NCBI GenBank assembly: GCA_018340805.1
Contig: JACMZG010001863.1
Span: forward strand, 57,899,920-57,963,919
DNA length: 64,000 nucleotides
Direction of reading: 5' to 3'
Origin: Microvelia longipes
Taxonomy: Eukaryota > Arthropoda > Insecta > Hemiptera > Veliidae
Part shown: in pieces, positions 1 to 10,769 of the stretch
Layout of the letters: each line of letters opens with the position of its first letter
Numbering within the stretch: the first letter of the stretch is position 1
Position numbers and translations under genes: made by a program
Notes under the pieces: model-generated
Told to the model about the DNA's origin: nothing
Databases searched by the model: none
Seen by the model: the letters and a program-made list of their open reading frames with translations, nothing else

Positions 1-14
1 CATTATAAAAATTA

Positions 15-29
15 TAGACTATGATTTAT
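15..29. repeat. Left target-site duplication of PLE copy 1
   Basis: TAGACTATGATTTAT here is repeated exactly at 921-935, flanking the PLE insertion. Confidence 0.7.
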
Positions 30-123
30 TAACTTTAGAGCTTTTTGGACTATTACAAATTGAATATCAATTAAATTAATGAAGACTTTAGTCGTTATAA
101 AAATTTATTGAAAATAAATTGTT

Positions 124-162
124 GAAGAGCTTTCGCCCAGGGATCCTGAGCTTCTTCAGTTC
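124..162 (-). ncRNA. Hammerhead ribozyme-like motif 1 (PLE copy 1)
   Basis: Read on the minus strand: CUGAAGA core (159-153), a 7-bp helix II closed by a 3-nt loop (GCUCAGG/CCUGGGC), GAAA (134-131), then GCU and C as the base before the predicted cleavage site, then UUC. Helix I is GAA/UUC. Helix III would be AGCU, which has no loop within one molecule but is self-complementary, so it suits a dimer. All invariant hammerhead core positions are met (position 7 is A, which is allowed). It lies downstream of the GIY-YIG remnant, and hammerheads are known from PLE terminal regions. Confidence 0.6.
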
Positions 163-243
163 TTAAAAAATGACAAAAATGAAAAAGTTGGAAAATAATA
201 AAATTTTGAATGTTTTTTATGTCATGTGTCTAACTAAGTAAAT

Positions 244-809
244 TTAAAATGAAATTACTAAAAGATGAAGGAAAAAGTATGATTTTAAGATAATATTATA
301 ATAAATACTGCTAAGATTGTTAATGTCTTGTTTTTTGTTCATACTGTCTTTGTCAGCTTTTATATAGAGCATTTCTAAAAATTTCCTTTTGTCTGTAAGG
401 CAGTTTTCTTTGTCTGGTCGGTGGTCAAGTTTTGTCATATGTTCTGATAAGGCCGTAAGGTTAGAGTTGTCAAGTATTTAGTTGTTATGTGTGTCAAGTC
501 TTTTTTTGAAAAGTTGAGAGGTCTCTCCTGTGTATGCTTGGGGGCAGTCTTTACATGATATTCTGTATACAACGTTACATCTTTGGGCATTAGTGAGGGG
601 TCTTTTAATTTTGAAAAATATTTAATGTAAAAACTAACAGAATTTTTTAGAGCAATTTTGATGTTGTAGTCTTTAAATAAGTTTTTAATTTGGTATGTAG
701 GGTGTCCTATGTAGGTAAGAGAGTGGTAAGTAGGTAAGTTATTCGGTCTGTCAGTATCATTGGCAGTAATTGGAGGTATTCGGATAATTGGGTTATGGTA
801 ACGAAACAA
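244..809 (-). pseudogene. PLE C-terminal remnant with GIY-YIG endonuclease domain, frameshifted
   Basis: Two overlapping minus-strand frames (809-435 and 438-244) plus a third frame between them carry one C-terminal PLE polyprotein segment. The first has the post-RT region (YIGHPTYQIKNLFKDYNIK). A shifted frame over about 570-500 reads NVVYRISCKDC followed by a YTGET motif, the hallmark of the GIY-YIG nuclease of PLEs. The last has FLEMLYIKADKDSMNKK and a DINNLSSIY-type ending typical of the PLE C-terminus. In intact elements this nuclease nicks target DNA to prime reverse transcription. At least two frame changes break it, and no RT domain is present. The breaks may be real decay or assembly indels. 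Confidence 0.75.
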
Positions 810-920
810 TAGGTTGAAGACTAGTCTATCTGGGTAATTTTTTTAAAATTTTTTTTATAATTTTTAAAAATTTCAATAAATTTTTATAAGGACTAAAGTC
901 TTCATTAATTTAATTGATAT

Positions 921-935
921 TAGACTATGATTTAT
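921..935. repeat. Right target-site duplication of PLE copy 1
   Basis: Exact 15-nt copy of the sequence at 15-29. Together they delimit the element at 30-920. Confidence 0.7.
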
Positions 936-2023
936 GAATAAAAAATGATTCTATTGTTGTTTTAATCTAAATAAATTATAATTGAATAAATCCTTTGGTA
1001 CACAATAAATGATTAGTCATGTTTGAAGGACGTGTGACAGTGACATGACTGGGGTATTCCCTTCTATAGGTCCCCAGGTGGAAAACTTGGGAAATTATTA
1101 ATTAAATTATTTTCCAATTCAAATAATTAGCGTCAGTTTTGAACTGTTCAAAGGCTTTAAGATGTCTAGAATCAGTTGGATTTGTTTTGAATGTCAGAAA
1201 CACAATGCAGCATGTCAAATGTCCTGGTATTTAATTCCATATTAATTTGTTAAATTAATTAGATAAGCTTTGTGTGAGTAGGATGGGTAAGTTTTTAATC
1301 ACTTGGAAAATACGCAGTGAATAATAAAATAATTTTTATTATTTTTAACCCAAACTTATGTTGAAATTTCTTCTACTTTTTTACCTCAATAATAATAATG
1401 GAGTGCCAATTTCTATAGTGTTGTATTTTCAGTGTCACTATGGTTAAACTTAGAATAAAACTCAGATCTAATCCTTGAGGTGATAAAACATTGGACTCGC
1501 TTCGCTTAAGGAGGTGAGATTAAGTAGGTGTTACTTCGGTATCACTACGCGTGACTTCAGAATGAAAATATAACCTTATCTCTCGGGTGTTATAACTTAG
1601 GGTAAATTAAATGTTAAGAAAGTATTATAGATGATAGTTACTTAATTTAGTTAATTTAGTATGTACTTTTTATAATTTCTTGAGTGCTTTAACCAAATTT
1701 TAATGGCTATTAAACTTTAGGTTTTAATGGCTATTTTAACTTAGATGAAAATATAAATATATTGGTGTGATGGTCAAAATTATATCTAAAAACTGGTTAA
1801 CTTGCGTAAAAATTGATTAATAGCCATTTAGAATTAAAATTATTTAAAAATATAAAAAGTTATAGATTAAAAGTTCGGAGGTACCGCGTACCCGATTTTG
1901 TAGACACCATTTTCATTATCGCATCAATAATATATATTCGCTGACAACTTTTTAACCAGAAGTTAAACAGATAATAAAATTTGTCTATTCGTTTTTATGT
2001 TTTACGCGTTCATGCGCTGTTTG
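936..2023. other. Non-coding stretch, no gene seen
   Basis: AT-rich DNA with no recognisable coding or RNA gene. Around 1490-1560 it contains a TCGCTTCGCTTAAGG segment, a fragment of the GCTTCGCTC-bearing dispersed repeat also seen at 22.4, 35.0, 41.2 and 54.9 kb. Confidence 0.5.
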
Positions 2024-2292
2024 TCATACGTCCGAATATTAGTTTTTGCTATACGTCTGCATTCTAGTTCTTTTTATATGGCATACGTCTGAATACTAAT
2101 TCTTGCTATATTTCATACGTCTGCATTCTAGTTCTTGCTATACGGCATACGTCTGAATACTTTATTCTTGCTATATTTCATACGTCTGCATTCTAGTTCT
2201 TGCTATATGGCATACGTCTGAATACTAATTCTTGATATATTTTATACGTCTGCATAATAGTTCTTGCTATTTGGCAAACTCCTGAATACTAG
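2024..2292. repeat. Tandem array of 31-33 bp monomers in alternating A/B order
   Basis: About eight monomers built around CATACGTCTGNATNCTA followed by TTCTTGCTATA. Two versions alternate: one reads GTCTGAATACTAATTC and follows GG, the other reads GTCTGCATTCTAGTTC and follows TTT or ATT. The real repeat is thus a dimer of about 63 bp. No coding frame of note. Confidence 0.85.
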
Positions 2293-2767
2293 TTTGAATG
2301 TTATAGCTCATCAGAGTAAATAAGTTCAGTTGATTTTTTTAAATGGCGAGCAACATCAAAATGAATTATAGATTTAATTTCTAATATTACAGAGGTACAT
2401 TTAAGTCAAATTTCTAATTGATTAGTAGATTTCTAAGGTTTATTTATATTATGATGACTTAGCAAAAATATATGAAGATGGTCTAAAGAAACTATCTTTT
2501 GTCAAGCAGCATAACAAAACGTTATATCAGTCCCTGAAGCTGAAGATTTAAATAAACTCTCGGTTTCGAAATTTAATAGCAAACACAATAATTTTGTATC
2601 TACACAGGAAAATAATAACGTATTATAAAAAACTTGACAGGATCCTATTTTAATAAACACTGACTTTACTACTCGACACCTGGGTGATTTTATTTTTACG
2701 GTTCTTGGTCGGCCTCTTAAGAAAACTTCACGTGTTTATTTTCTTTCATTGCTGAGACCTGTTTGTT
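2293..2767. other. Non-coding stretch with a weak dispersed-repeat tail
   Basis: No gene seen. At about 2515-2615 there is weak resemblance to the 'CACCTGAAACGG' repeat family described at 29196 (CTCGGTTTCG followed by GCAAACACAATA). This is low-confidence similarity by eye. Confidence 0.3.
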
Positions 2768-3106
2768 ACTTTCTTGCTGTTTAATCATGCTCATGTGCTC
2801 ATTCATTCTTTCTTGCTGTTTAATCATGCTCATGAATTCTTTTCTTGCTGTTTATCATGCTCATGATTCTTTTCTTGCTGATCATGCTCAGATTCTGTCT
2901 TGCTGTTTAATCATGCTCATGATTTTTTCTAGCTGTTTAATCATCTCATGCTCATGATTCTCTTCTTTTCTTGCTGTTTAATCATGCTCATGATTCTTTT
3001 CTTGCTGTTTAATCATGCTCATGATTCTTTTCTTGCTGTTTAATCATGCTCATGATTCTGTCTTGCTGTTTAATCATGCTCATGATTCTTTTCTTGCTGT
3101 TATACG
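2768..3106. repeat. Tandem array of 31-32 bp monomers
   Basis: About ten copies of TCTTGCTGTTTAATCATGCT plus CATGATTCTTT, with single-base length differences between copies. A 64-codon open frame across it (2763-2957) only restates the repeat and is not considered a gene. Confidence 0.9.
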
Positions 3107-4172
3107 TGTCTTTGTTTTTTCTCTTGCTTTTCATTCTCTTTTTATATCATTAACATAGTTTTTGTCATGCTTAACTTATTTATAACGCAAGATACTCTCT
3201 CTTATCTATGGTTTAAGTATATTTTTATTTATTTTATTTTTTTGCATTACATATCAATTTGACAAGCCCAGCCTATATGCTTTAACATAAATCAAGCTCC
3301 TGTAATACGATGTTGGTAGATCCTTGTTCTGACGTTCTTTATGTTTCAACCTATTTATCAAAAAATTCCTCATTTTTTTCAACTGGGTTTTTACACCTCT
3401 GTAAAATGTAATTTATAAAATGTTTTTATCGTACGTCCTATTTGGCTGACAATATGAAGTATTTAGGATAGCGATGTAAAGACCTCAAATATATCTCTGT
3501 AATTCCCAGGTTTTAAAAATCTAAACATGGTCCCTATTGATTTCCTTTTTTCGAACGAAACAGGAATTTTCTCGCAGAGATAGAAGTATTCATTGGGCTT
3601 TATCAATTATTATTCAATTCCCCAGAATTTAAATCAATTGTAGAGTTTCAAAGAGAAAATTTTATTTCGACGTGCCAATCAGAATGCTCGTAATTTAGTT
3701 TGATTTCGAAACAATTTAATTGAAACTATTTAATTTAATTAAACTACGATTAGGTTTGGTTAAAACTGAATTCGACTGGCAAATTCTGTAGCGAAAATTT
3801 CAAAATAAATTTGGTGCGAATTCGGTAAACCACTTATTAACATTGATTATTAGACGAATACTTGAAATTTGTTGACACTGTTTTTAAAATTTATAGAAAT
3901 AAATTAAATATGAACTAAAAGTAGGATGGTAAATATTTAAAACAAATTTAACTCTAATTTTGTTATCGCTGTGTAGGAAATTTATAACGATAAGACTATT
4001 AACGCGGAGACCTCTGGTTTCTATTAAACAGGCCAAAGACCTTTTGTATTGAATTGTTTTAAGATTCAATACAAAGTATTCTTTTATTTTTTTTTACCGA
4101 ATTATTCTTTGGTGGTAAATGTGATTATAAAATCAAAGCTGGCGACATCAATGATTGAACTTCGATGGTGTG
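3107..4172. other. Non-coding stretch, nothing recognised
   Basis: AT-rich DNA without a recognised coding, RNA or repeat signal beyond short A/T runs. Confidence 0.4.
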
Positions 4173-4650
4173 ACATTATATGATGACTCATGTCACAACT
4201 TCACACCTAAAAGTGTTTATTATATGATGACTAGTGTCACAACTTCATACCTTGAGGTGTTTATTATATGATGACTCATGTCACAACTTCACACCTTGAT
4301 GTGTTTATTATATGATGACACATGTCACAACTTCACACCTTGAGGTGTTTATTATATGATGACTCGTGTCATAACTTCATACCTAAGGTGTTTATTATAT
4401 GATGACTCTGTCACAACTTCACACTTGAGGTGTTTATTATATGATGACTCGTGTCACAACTTCATACCTAGAGGTGTTTATTATATGATGACTCATGTCA
4501 AAACTTCACACCTTGAGGTGTTTATTATATGATGACTCGTGTCACAACTTCATACCTAGAGGTGTTTATTATATGATGACACATGTCAAAACTTCCACCT
4601 GAGGTGTTTATTATATGATGACTCTCACAACTCATACCTAGAGACGTGAG
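4173..4650. repeat. Tandem array of about 44-bp monomers
   Basis: About ten copies of a unit beginning TGATGACTCATGTCACAACT and ending GGTGTTTATTATA. Two sub-types tend to alternate (CTCATGTCAAAACTTCACACCTTGAG-like and CTCGTGTCACAACTTCATACCTAGAG-like). Several units differ only by single missing bases. Many copies contain TGACTCA or TGACTCG. Confidence 0.9.
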
Positions 4651-4655
4651 GTTGT

Positions 4656-6295
4656 GACATCGAAACACTGTAGACGATTTTATAAAATGAAAACAGAGTG
4701 TAATTATATTAAACCTAAAAAGCTTAACATCTGGCCCTAATTGAGAAAACTAAAACAGTCAAAGTGGAAGTAGGAATTTTAAAAATGGAAATGAAAGAAA
4801 CCTAGCGCCAAACAAATAGAGCTGTAGACAAGAATGAGAAAATAAAAGAAGTATAAAGGGGAATGAATAAGGTAAATGTGTCTAAGAGGAATCAGGAAGG
4901 AGTAATATCGGCTTCTAGAACCTCTTTCTAATATGAAAGAGGTTCTAGAGTCTAAAGGTATGAGGCAGGATTAAGGATAAAAGGAGAAATAAGAAAGAAG
5001 CAGAATAGAAGGTCGGACATGAAAGTATGGAAAAACTAAAGGAAAGAGCTTTGTAGCACAAAAACTGAAGAATCTGCTTTAATTACTTTTCTACTCCTTC
5101 CTTGCTTCGCCCCAATAAACTCAATAATCACAGACACTGTAATTAAGCCTCTCTAACAGTTAGAGAAAAATTAACTTGGAAAATTAACTTCGGGGAGAAA
5201 AAGTCGAGTTAAAACACCTTCTATCTTTCCTTACCCTCGAGACATCTATACCTTTGCTAATTTTACTTCAGACTAAAATGTGACTGTAATAGAACTAGAA
5301 TGTGAAAACGGGGCGGCATTTGAAGATTGGCCTGGGATCGGGGCGATGTGGATAAAGGAGACCTTATCTTTTCCTAAATAAGAGTGTAATGAAACTAAGA
5401 AGGTTCTACATGATACAGCATAATACCATGGTAGCATGTTTGACATTTTAAATCCGTATCTTCGATAATAAGGAGGGGGTTGGAAAATTTATAATTAGAA
5501 AAACGTACCATCCTGAAATTTCATCACATGTCTACGTTTTAGCATTTTTAAATCTCAAAGTGCAGGGATGTGGACTTTTTATGTGACAGCGGTAGAGACC
5601 AACCAGCTTCTAACGATCTACACTGAAATTTGCAAAATATAAGTCTTTTAAGAGAAAGAACTGATTAAATTATAATCAGTTCTTTAATTGTGTATAACCC
5701 TACATTGTTCCTCAATATGCCATTTTAAATTTATAAGAAAAATCCAGTTTTTATTTTTCCTAAATAAATTCTAGTGCTAGTTTAAAGGGTTCTGAATCCA
5801 AATAGATCTCAACTAGAGTTAGATCTATATGCCACAGCCTATATGCTAACTACAGAGCACTATGTGCTTTCTATAACTTTCAATAAGTTTGATAAATATT
5901 CATATAATAATAAGTTTTAAAAAATAAGATAGTCAGGCAAGCTAAGTTACAATTGGCACCTGTTTTAACTTGCACTTTATCAGGTAGTTTTTGTATCATT
6001 AAATATTGTTGTTACGAAACCTGGAAGAGAGGCAAATACCACTGGGCTTGGAGTATTTTGAAAAATGCCGTTCTTTGCACTGTTGTTGCGTAAAGAAGTC
6101 TGCTAGACGTCGCTATAACTTCTAAAGAAATTTTCCTGCACTTAACAATAAAAAACTCGCATTATTATTTTTAATGCTGGAATATTCTATTCTTGCCCCA
6201 TTATCAAAGTAATTTATACTCACCTTTGTGGTTGTATTTAAAGCTAATATTTGTATATCTACCGAGTTTTGCAAAACATGAATTCTTGACACACT
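4656..6295. other. Non-coding stretch, one perfect hairpin
   Basis: No gene recognised. The only clear structure is a hairpin at 4912-4950. Confidence 0.4.
4912..4950. repeat. Short inverted repeat (hairpin)
   Basis: TCTAGAACCTCTTTC pairs with GAAAGAGGTTCTAGA around a 6-nt TAATAT loop. There is no neighbouring gene to which a regulatory role could be tied. Confidence 0.7.
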
Positions 6296-6410
6296 CCCTG
6301 ATAAGTTTGACGTAAGGAAACAAAGTGGGACATGACATTATGTCGAGTCATCAATGATGAAGAATGTCGAATAATGAAACAGTTCCCAGATAGCATTGAA
6401 TTTTGCTTGT
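6296..6410 (+). repeat. Dispersed repeat D, copy 1
   Basis: The reverse complement of this segment closely matches 28195-28285. Shared words include GACATTATGTCGAGTCATCA, AATGTCGAATAATG and AACAGTTCC. The outer ends of the foldback at 51582-52444 share a similar CATTCGACATTCGTCAT block, so the three may belong to one superfamily of elements. Confidence 0.6.
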
Positions 6411-7080
6411 TACATTTCTAAGGTGTCTCTCCCACAATTTTATTGTTTTCATTTCCTCAATATATTATGCAGATATTTTTGTAATGTATAAAATAAAAAA
6501 CTAACATTTTTTATAAAGAAATTCGCAAAAACGACAAACTCAGTAGTTTAATACTTTTATCTTGTAATGTAAAAAATATGATTTACAACCCCGAGTAATA
6601 ATTTGCTCGGGCAATTTTAAATTATCAAAGAAAGAAGGAAATTCTTATCTTAAAAGTAATTTTTTATTGGAGAGAAGTTTTTTTTGTCATTTAAAGAATA
6701 GCATTAGAAATTGTGAGAGAGAATTATGTCGAGAAGTGTTCAAGGAGCATGTCAGATTAGTATTTCTTTTTTTAATAAAAGAAATTTTATTTTTTCTATG
6801 AAGTAGAGATAAAATAATTAAGAACCATTATTTATGCTATTATTTATTACCATTACTATTATGCGATAGTAGTGGTTACAACAGGAGATTTCTACTCTAT
6901 AGTCAAACAATGATAATTGAACTATTTCATTGAATTATTGATTTGATAATTGATTTGATAATTGACTACTGTCGCATGAGAAATGTTCCACGGATGAAGG
7001 ATTAGAAATGAAATTAAGCACGAACACAAAATGAAATATGTCTTCAAGAAATATCCGGCATAAATGATAATAATAACCGA
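6411..7080. other. Non-coding stretch, nothing recognised
   Basis: AT-rich DNA with no gene, RNA gene or repeat identified. Confidence 0.4.
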
Positions 7081-7290
7081 GGGCCGACAGCTTACTACTT
7101 GCTGCTTGCTGTACTACCTGGAGGTCGAGGGTTCAAACCCAACCAAGTGAAGACTTTATAATATGAGTTAGTCCGAGAGTTTCTTTCGGCTGATCTTGAA
7201 TTTTCAACCTTCTCAGCCTAAGTTTTACGTGATTTTCCTTGGCAGCTGCTCTATTGATTGGTTTGATTCGGTTTTGTCCACAGGGAAAGC
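7081..7290 (+). mobile_element. tRNA-derived SINE (family B), 5' part
   Basis: A tRNA-like head (GAGGGCCGACAGCTTACTAC, then GGTCGAGGGTTCAAACCC with the B-box) is followed by a body that aligns with the fuller copy at 50462-50908: GACTTTATAA, CGGCTGATCTTGAA and the CCTTGGCAG region correspond in order. The A-box region is degraded. The copy stops or becomes unrecognisable before the rest of the body; a fragment with the missing middle part lies at 7855-7935. Confidence 0.7.
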
Positions 7291-7540
7291 ATAAAGGCAA
7301 AAACTTGTCGCCGCCGTTTTTAAGAAAATAGAAGAGCATAGGACAATTTTTCTCATATTGAGTTTAAAACTATTGGAGAAGCGTATAGAGTTTCTGTTTT
7401 TCACTTATAAGATCAAACACGCTTAATGTCAACAGACCTAATTTCTAGTAATTTTTAATTTTATCAGGATTCATAACTTTATAATATTAAACAATGTAAA
7501 AATAACATTATAACTACAATAATAAAGAATTAAAACTTAA

Positions 7541-7752
7541 CTTGACAAGTATTAATAAAACACCCAAGTCTCTCCACATATAATATTTATTGACAGAGCC
7601 AGCTTTCAACCTTTCGGTCATCATCAGTGCCTGAACAATGAAAAAAATAAATCAATGACTACACCTAGTAAAAATAAGAAAGAGAGAAAATAAATAAATA
7701 AAAAATGTCTCTCTTCTTCTTTGTCTGATAACTTGACAAGTTTATAACTTGA
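7541..7752. repeat. Hammerhead-containing segment between short direct repeats
   Basis: AACTTGACAAGT occurs at both ends. The segment contains hammerhead motif 2 on the minus strand. Downstream of the ribozyme (minus strand) the text runs GTGGAGAGACTTGGGTGTTTT, which is also found downstream of hammerhead motif 9 near 62.9 kb as GTGGAGAGACGTGGTTGTTG. The two are therefore members of one element family. Confidence 0.6.
7592..7631 (-). ncRNA. Hammerhead ribozyme-like motif 2
   Basis: Minus strand: GGCA, CUGAUGA (7627-7621), helix II with ACC/GGU around GAAA, GAAA (7607-7604), AGCUGGCU, C, then UGUC. Helix I pairs GGCA with UGUC (one G-U). Helix III is the nearly self-complementary AGCUGGCU. 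The predicted cut follows the C at 7596. Every invariant core base is present. No PLE coding sequence is adjacent. Confidence 0.65.
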
Positions 7753-7854
7753 TGAGGAAGGATGTAGTAGTGCTATGAGTGCCCAGGGGAGTAGTGGTGG
7801 GGGTTGGCGACACCTTTTTACATTGAAAGGCCTGATATGCTCCTTCCCCGTTAT

Positions 7855-7935
7855 ATAAATTCCTTGGTTTTGCCCGAAACAAGTCTGGATCTACTATCCG
7901 TTTTTTCCAGCTCATGTAAAGACAAAGTCCTCTGC
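7855..7935 (+). mobile_element. SINE family B fragment
   Basis: CCTTGGTTTTGC, ACAAGTCTGGATCTAC and CCAGCTCATGTAAAGACAAA match, in order, the body of the SINE at 50462-50908 (ACAAGTCTGAATCCAC, CCAGCACATGTCAAGACAAA). Confidence 0.65.
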
Positions 7936-8626
7936 AATTGAGAACCGGAAAGTTTCTGTTAAAAACTTCATTTACTAAATCTCTATTAGCGTAGTCCTGA
8001 CAAATTTTTCAATTTGTGGTCGTCCTTTTCATCAATGAATTTTTATTTGTTAGAAATATTCTGCTAAGAATATAATGTGTTGCATTTATTATTATTACAA
8101 TACTTACTCTTCTTATTAGCTATGAGAAAGCAAAATTTTAAATACAAATACAATATATAACAAACTATATAATAACGGAACAAAGTACAACAAAGAAAAC
8201 TACCAAGGACATGGAAAAAGAAAATGTTCAATTTGTTTCCCTATTTCATTTGATGCGTTACAATTTTTCTATTTTTAACTCTGGTATTTTCTAGGAAAGA
8301 AAAGAAAGAAAAATGTCTATCGTTAGAAAAGAAGATGTTAGAGGAGAAAAGTTTGCAATCTAACAAAATGATTTCACACATTACTCTCTGCTTCATCTCT
8401 ACTCCAATTGGACAAATCCATAACAAGTTTAAATTGGTTCCAACACCTTTGACAATCTATTCCACTTTCTTTCTTCAACTTTTTTTTGTGTCGCAATCCT
8501 TTATTTATTGCTTTCTATGAACGTTTAATCTTTTTAGCGGCGAAATTTAATTAAATCGAAGCTTCTGGAAAGGCGGTTCAATTCTTGGCAAAACGATGTT
8601 GTGTTGGATTTGAGTTGGATAATATA

Positions 8627-8631
<5 letters not shown>
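7936..8631. other. Non-coding stretch, nothing recognised
   Basis: No gene recognised; short open frames here (for example 8335-8520) resemble nothing I know and lie in low-complexity DNA. Confidence 0.4.
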
Positions 8632-8674
<43 letters not shown>

Positions 8675-8688
8675 TATATTAATATATT

Positions 8689-8747
<59 letters not shown>

Positions 8748-8765
8748 ATATATATATATATATTC
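8632..8765. repeat. (AT)n dinucleotide tract
   Basis: About 130 bp of nearly pure TA repeat with a few phase breaks. Confidence 0.95.
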
Positions 8766-9524
8766 TGATCAGGAGGCCCCCCCATTCAAATAATCTACAT
8801 CCCCTTCTATGACCCAATACTTATTCGAAGGACAACATGTAAAACTCAGGATATTTAATGCCTGTAAATGTCACTATCCCTTACATAAAAATCTTAAAGG
8901 CCCTGTTGAGAAACAAACCCGAACTGTGTTGGAGACAGGTTCACTACGAACTGTTATACCAATGAGTATAGTATACAGACTATAGGACTATAGTATATTT
9001 TGTATAGTATATGTGATACTGTGACTCTTGGTTATACCACTAGGATCCTCCTTAGTCTCTCCAGGATTTTTTGATTATTTTGTTTCTTTTGATTTGTGCT
9101 AAATGCTTTTTCAATTTTTTTACTCGTAATTTAAGTAAAAGCCAAAGATATTTTTCAGAGCTTTACTAGGGGAAAAATCAGGAGTATTTTTCTATTAGAT
9201 AAAACAGATATTTGATAATCATTGAATAAAACATGACCTAAGGAAGGAAAATAGACCTTTTCTTGTTTTGTTTTGTGTCTGATTTTTCTTCAGCATAATA
9301 CGTTGTATACATTACATAAAAACTCAATTGATATAATTCAAGTCCACTTGTCTTTTCGTTAATACAATTTTTTTTTAATTTCATAAAAACTTAATTTTCT
9401 AAAAGGCCAGACTGTGCAGCGTTAGTGTCAAGGACAGGATTACGGCTTCTATGACCGGATGTTGATTATGTGTCTAGTACTGCTACAGTATGTCATATTA
9501 GTATATAGTAAGTGGTGAATTGCC

Positions 9525-9930
9525 ACAATATCAGCTAAATTCCGAATCTATTAGTCAACAAATTTAATTTGCACACATACACCGAGATTAATTCTATATC
9601 TTTGTAATTTCATGGAGATTTTCAAAATATCCCTGTCATTCAGAACAGTATGTTTTGGGACAGTGTATATTCTCTTGGCCAGGCTTCCAATATAGTTTTA
9701 CCGATGGTTCTATAATCAATGATAGACAATATCAGCAAATTTCCGAATCTATTAGTCAACAAATTTAATTTGCACACATACACCGAGATCAATTCTATAT
9801 CTTTGTTTAATTTCGTGGAGGATTTTTCAAAATATCCTCTGTCAGTCAGGAACAGTATGTTTTGGGACAGTGTATATTCTCTGTGGCCAGGCTTTCACAT
9901 ATATAGTTTACCGATGGTTCTAAAATCAAT
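9525..9930 (+). repeat. Tandem duplication of about 200 bp inside the LINE fragment
   Basis: Two units (9525-9726 and 9727-9930) both start CAATATCAGC and end with TACCGATGGTTCTA and AATCAATGATAG. The second retains longer homopolymers and an open frame; the first differs by many single-base losses plus a few substitutions. Confidence 0.85.
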
Positions 9931-10768
9931 GATAGTACAGGTTGTGCTATGTATGATTATTCTCAGAACTATTCCAAGGTTTAAGTTAAACAAATCGTCT
10001 CATATTACACAACAGAGCATAAAGCAGTGGTCGAAGCTTTAAAGTACATTTCTGAATCATTTTGTTATCTTCACAGACAATCAAAGTCTAATTTCCGCTG
10101 TTCTAAATAATCGTTCTCTCTCTCAATAATTATTTAACATGTCAAATTATAAACTTATGTTCTCTATCTTCTTAAAAATAAAACAAATAGTGTTGGTCTG
10201 GTTCAAGGTCACGCAGGTATTACGCCCTAACGAAACTGTAGATAATTTAGCGAAGGAGAGTTGTAACGATGATGACTCAGCCATTCTCTATGGATTGCAG
10301 TATAAAGTACCATGTACAGATATTAATAGGCAAATAAAACCAGCAGCTCTATCTAGTTGGCAAGTTTTGCAAAATAACCAACAACCGGTAGTTTTTATAC
10401 AGCTCACCAGCTTGCAGTCGGTCAAGTTCCTTGGTTTAAAGGCCAAGCTACAAATAATATTTTTCAACATTTAACGATTCGACTTCGTATAAACCATGGT
10501 ATTTGTAAATTTATTTAACAAAATAAATTTAGAAAACGATCCAAACTGCACTTTTGTAATAAATACAGTTGAGGATCTTGAAGCATGTAATGCACTTTCT
10601 CGCTATTCTGCCGAGCGTGCTGAACTGTTAAATGAACTACATGTTACTAAAAGTGTCACTCAACCGTTTAATTATATCTCCTTGTTATCTTCAAAGTCAA
10701 TAGGAGTATACAAAAAAAAAATATTTGCTAGTAAACTAAAAATTAAATTTAGTTTTTTCCTTAACTAA
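9525..10768 (+). pseudogene. LINE 3' fragment with RNase H domain (Jockey/I/R1-like group)
   Basis: The + strand carries scattered RNase H motifs of a non-LTR retrotransposon in order: FTDGSKINDSTG (TDGSK, D codon 9913-9915), a TEHKAVVEALKY helix, FTDNQSLISAVL, and NETVDNLAKES (D codon 10241-10243). These correspond to the D-E-D-D pattern of type I RNase H. Further on, frames at 10496-10768 hold NLFNKINLENDP and VEDLEACN, resembling the C-terminal tail of such proteins. Frames shift repeatedly and stops intervene, and RT and EN domains are absent, so this is a truncated dead copy. A tandem duplication of about 200 bp lies at its 5' side. Confidence 0.7.
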
Positions 10769-10769
10769 A

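Larger units (their letters stand above)
30..920 (-). mobile_element. Penelope-like element (PLE), short copy with target duplication
   Basis: An 891-bp insertion read on the minus strand. It is bounded by a 15-nt direct repeat (TAGACTATGATTTAT at 15-29 and 921-935), which I take as the target-site duplication. Inside are a broken GIY-YIG coding remnant, a hammerhead motif downstream of it, and a 3' tail. About 30 nt of that tail (68-97) recurs inverted at the 5' boundary (891-920); inverted terminal fragments of this kind are known for Penelope elements. The RT domain is absent, so this is a 5'-truncated, non-autonomous copy. A second copy of the same tail lies at 35500-35857. The class call rests on the GIY-YIG similarity; the exact PLE family is unknown. 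Confidence 0.75.

Noticed and set aside
2763..2957. 64-codon frame rich in LSCCLIMLM
   Set aside because: Follows a 31-32 bp tandem array with single-base length changes; not a gene.
2024..4650. CRISPR-like repeat arrays
   Set aside because: Repeats are contiguous tandem monomers without unique spacers, in a eukaryotic context with no cas genes.
7081..7150. Possible tRNA gene on the plus strand
   Set aside because: Only the B-box half is tRNA-like; arms do not pair, and the body matches SINE family B.
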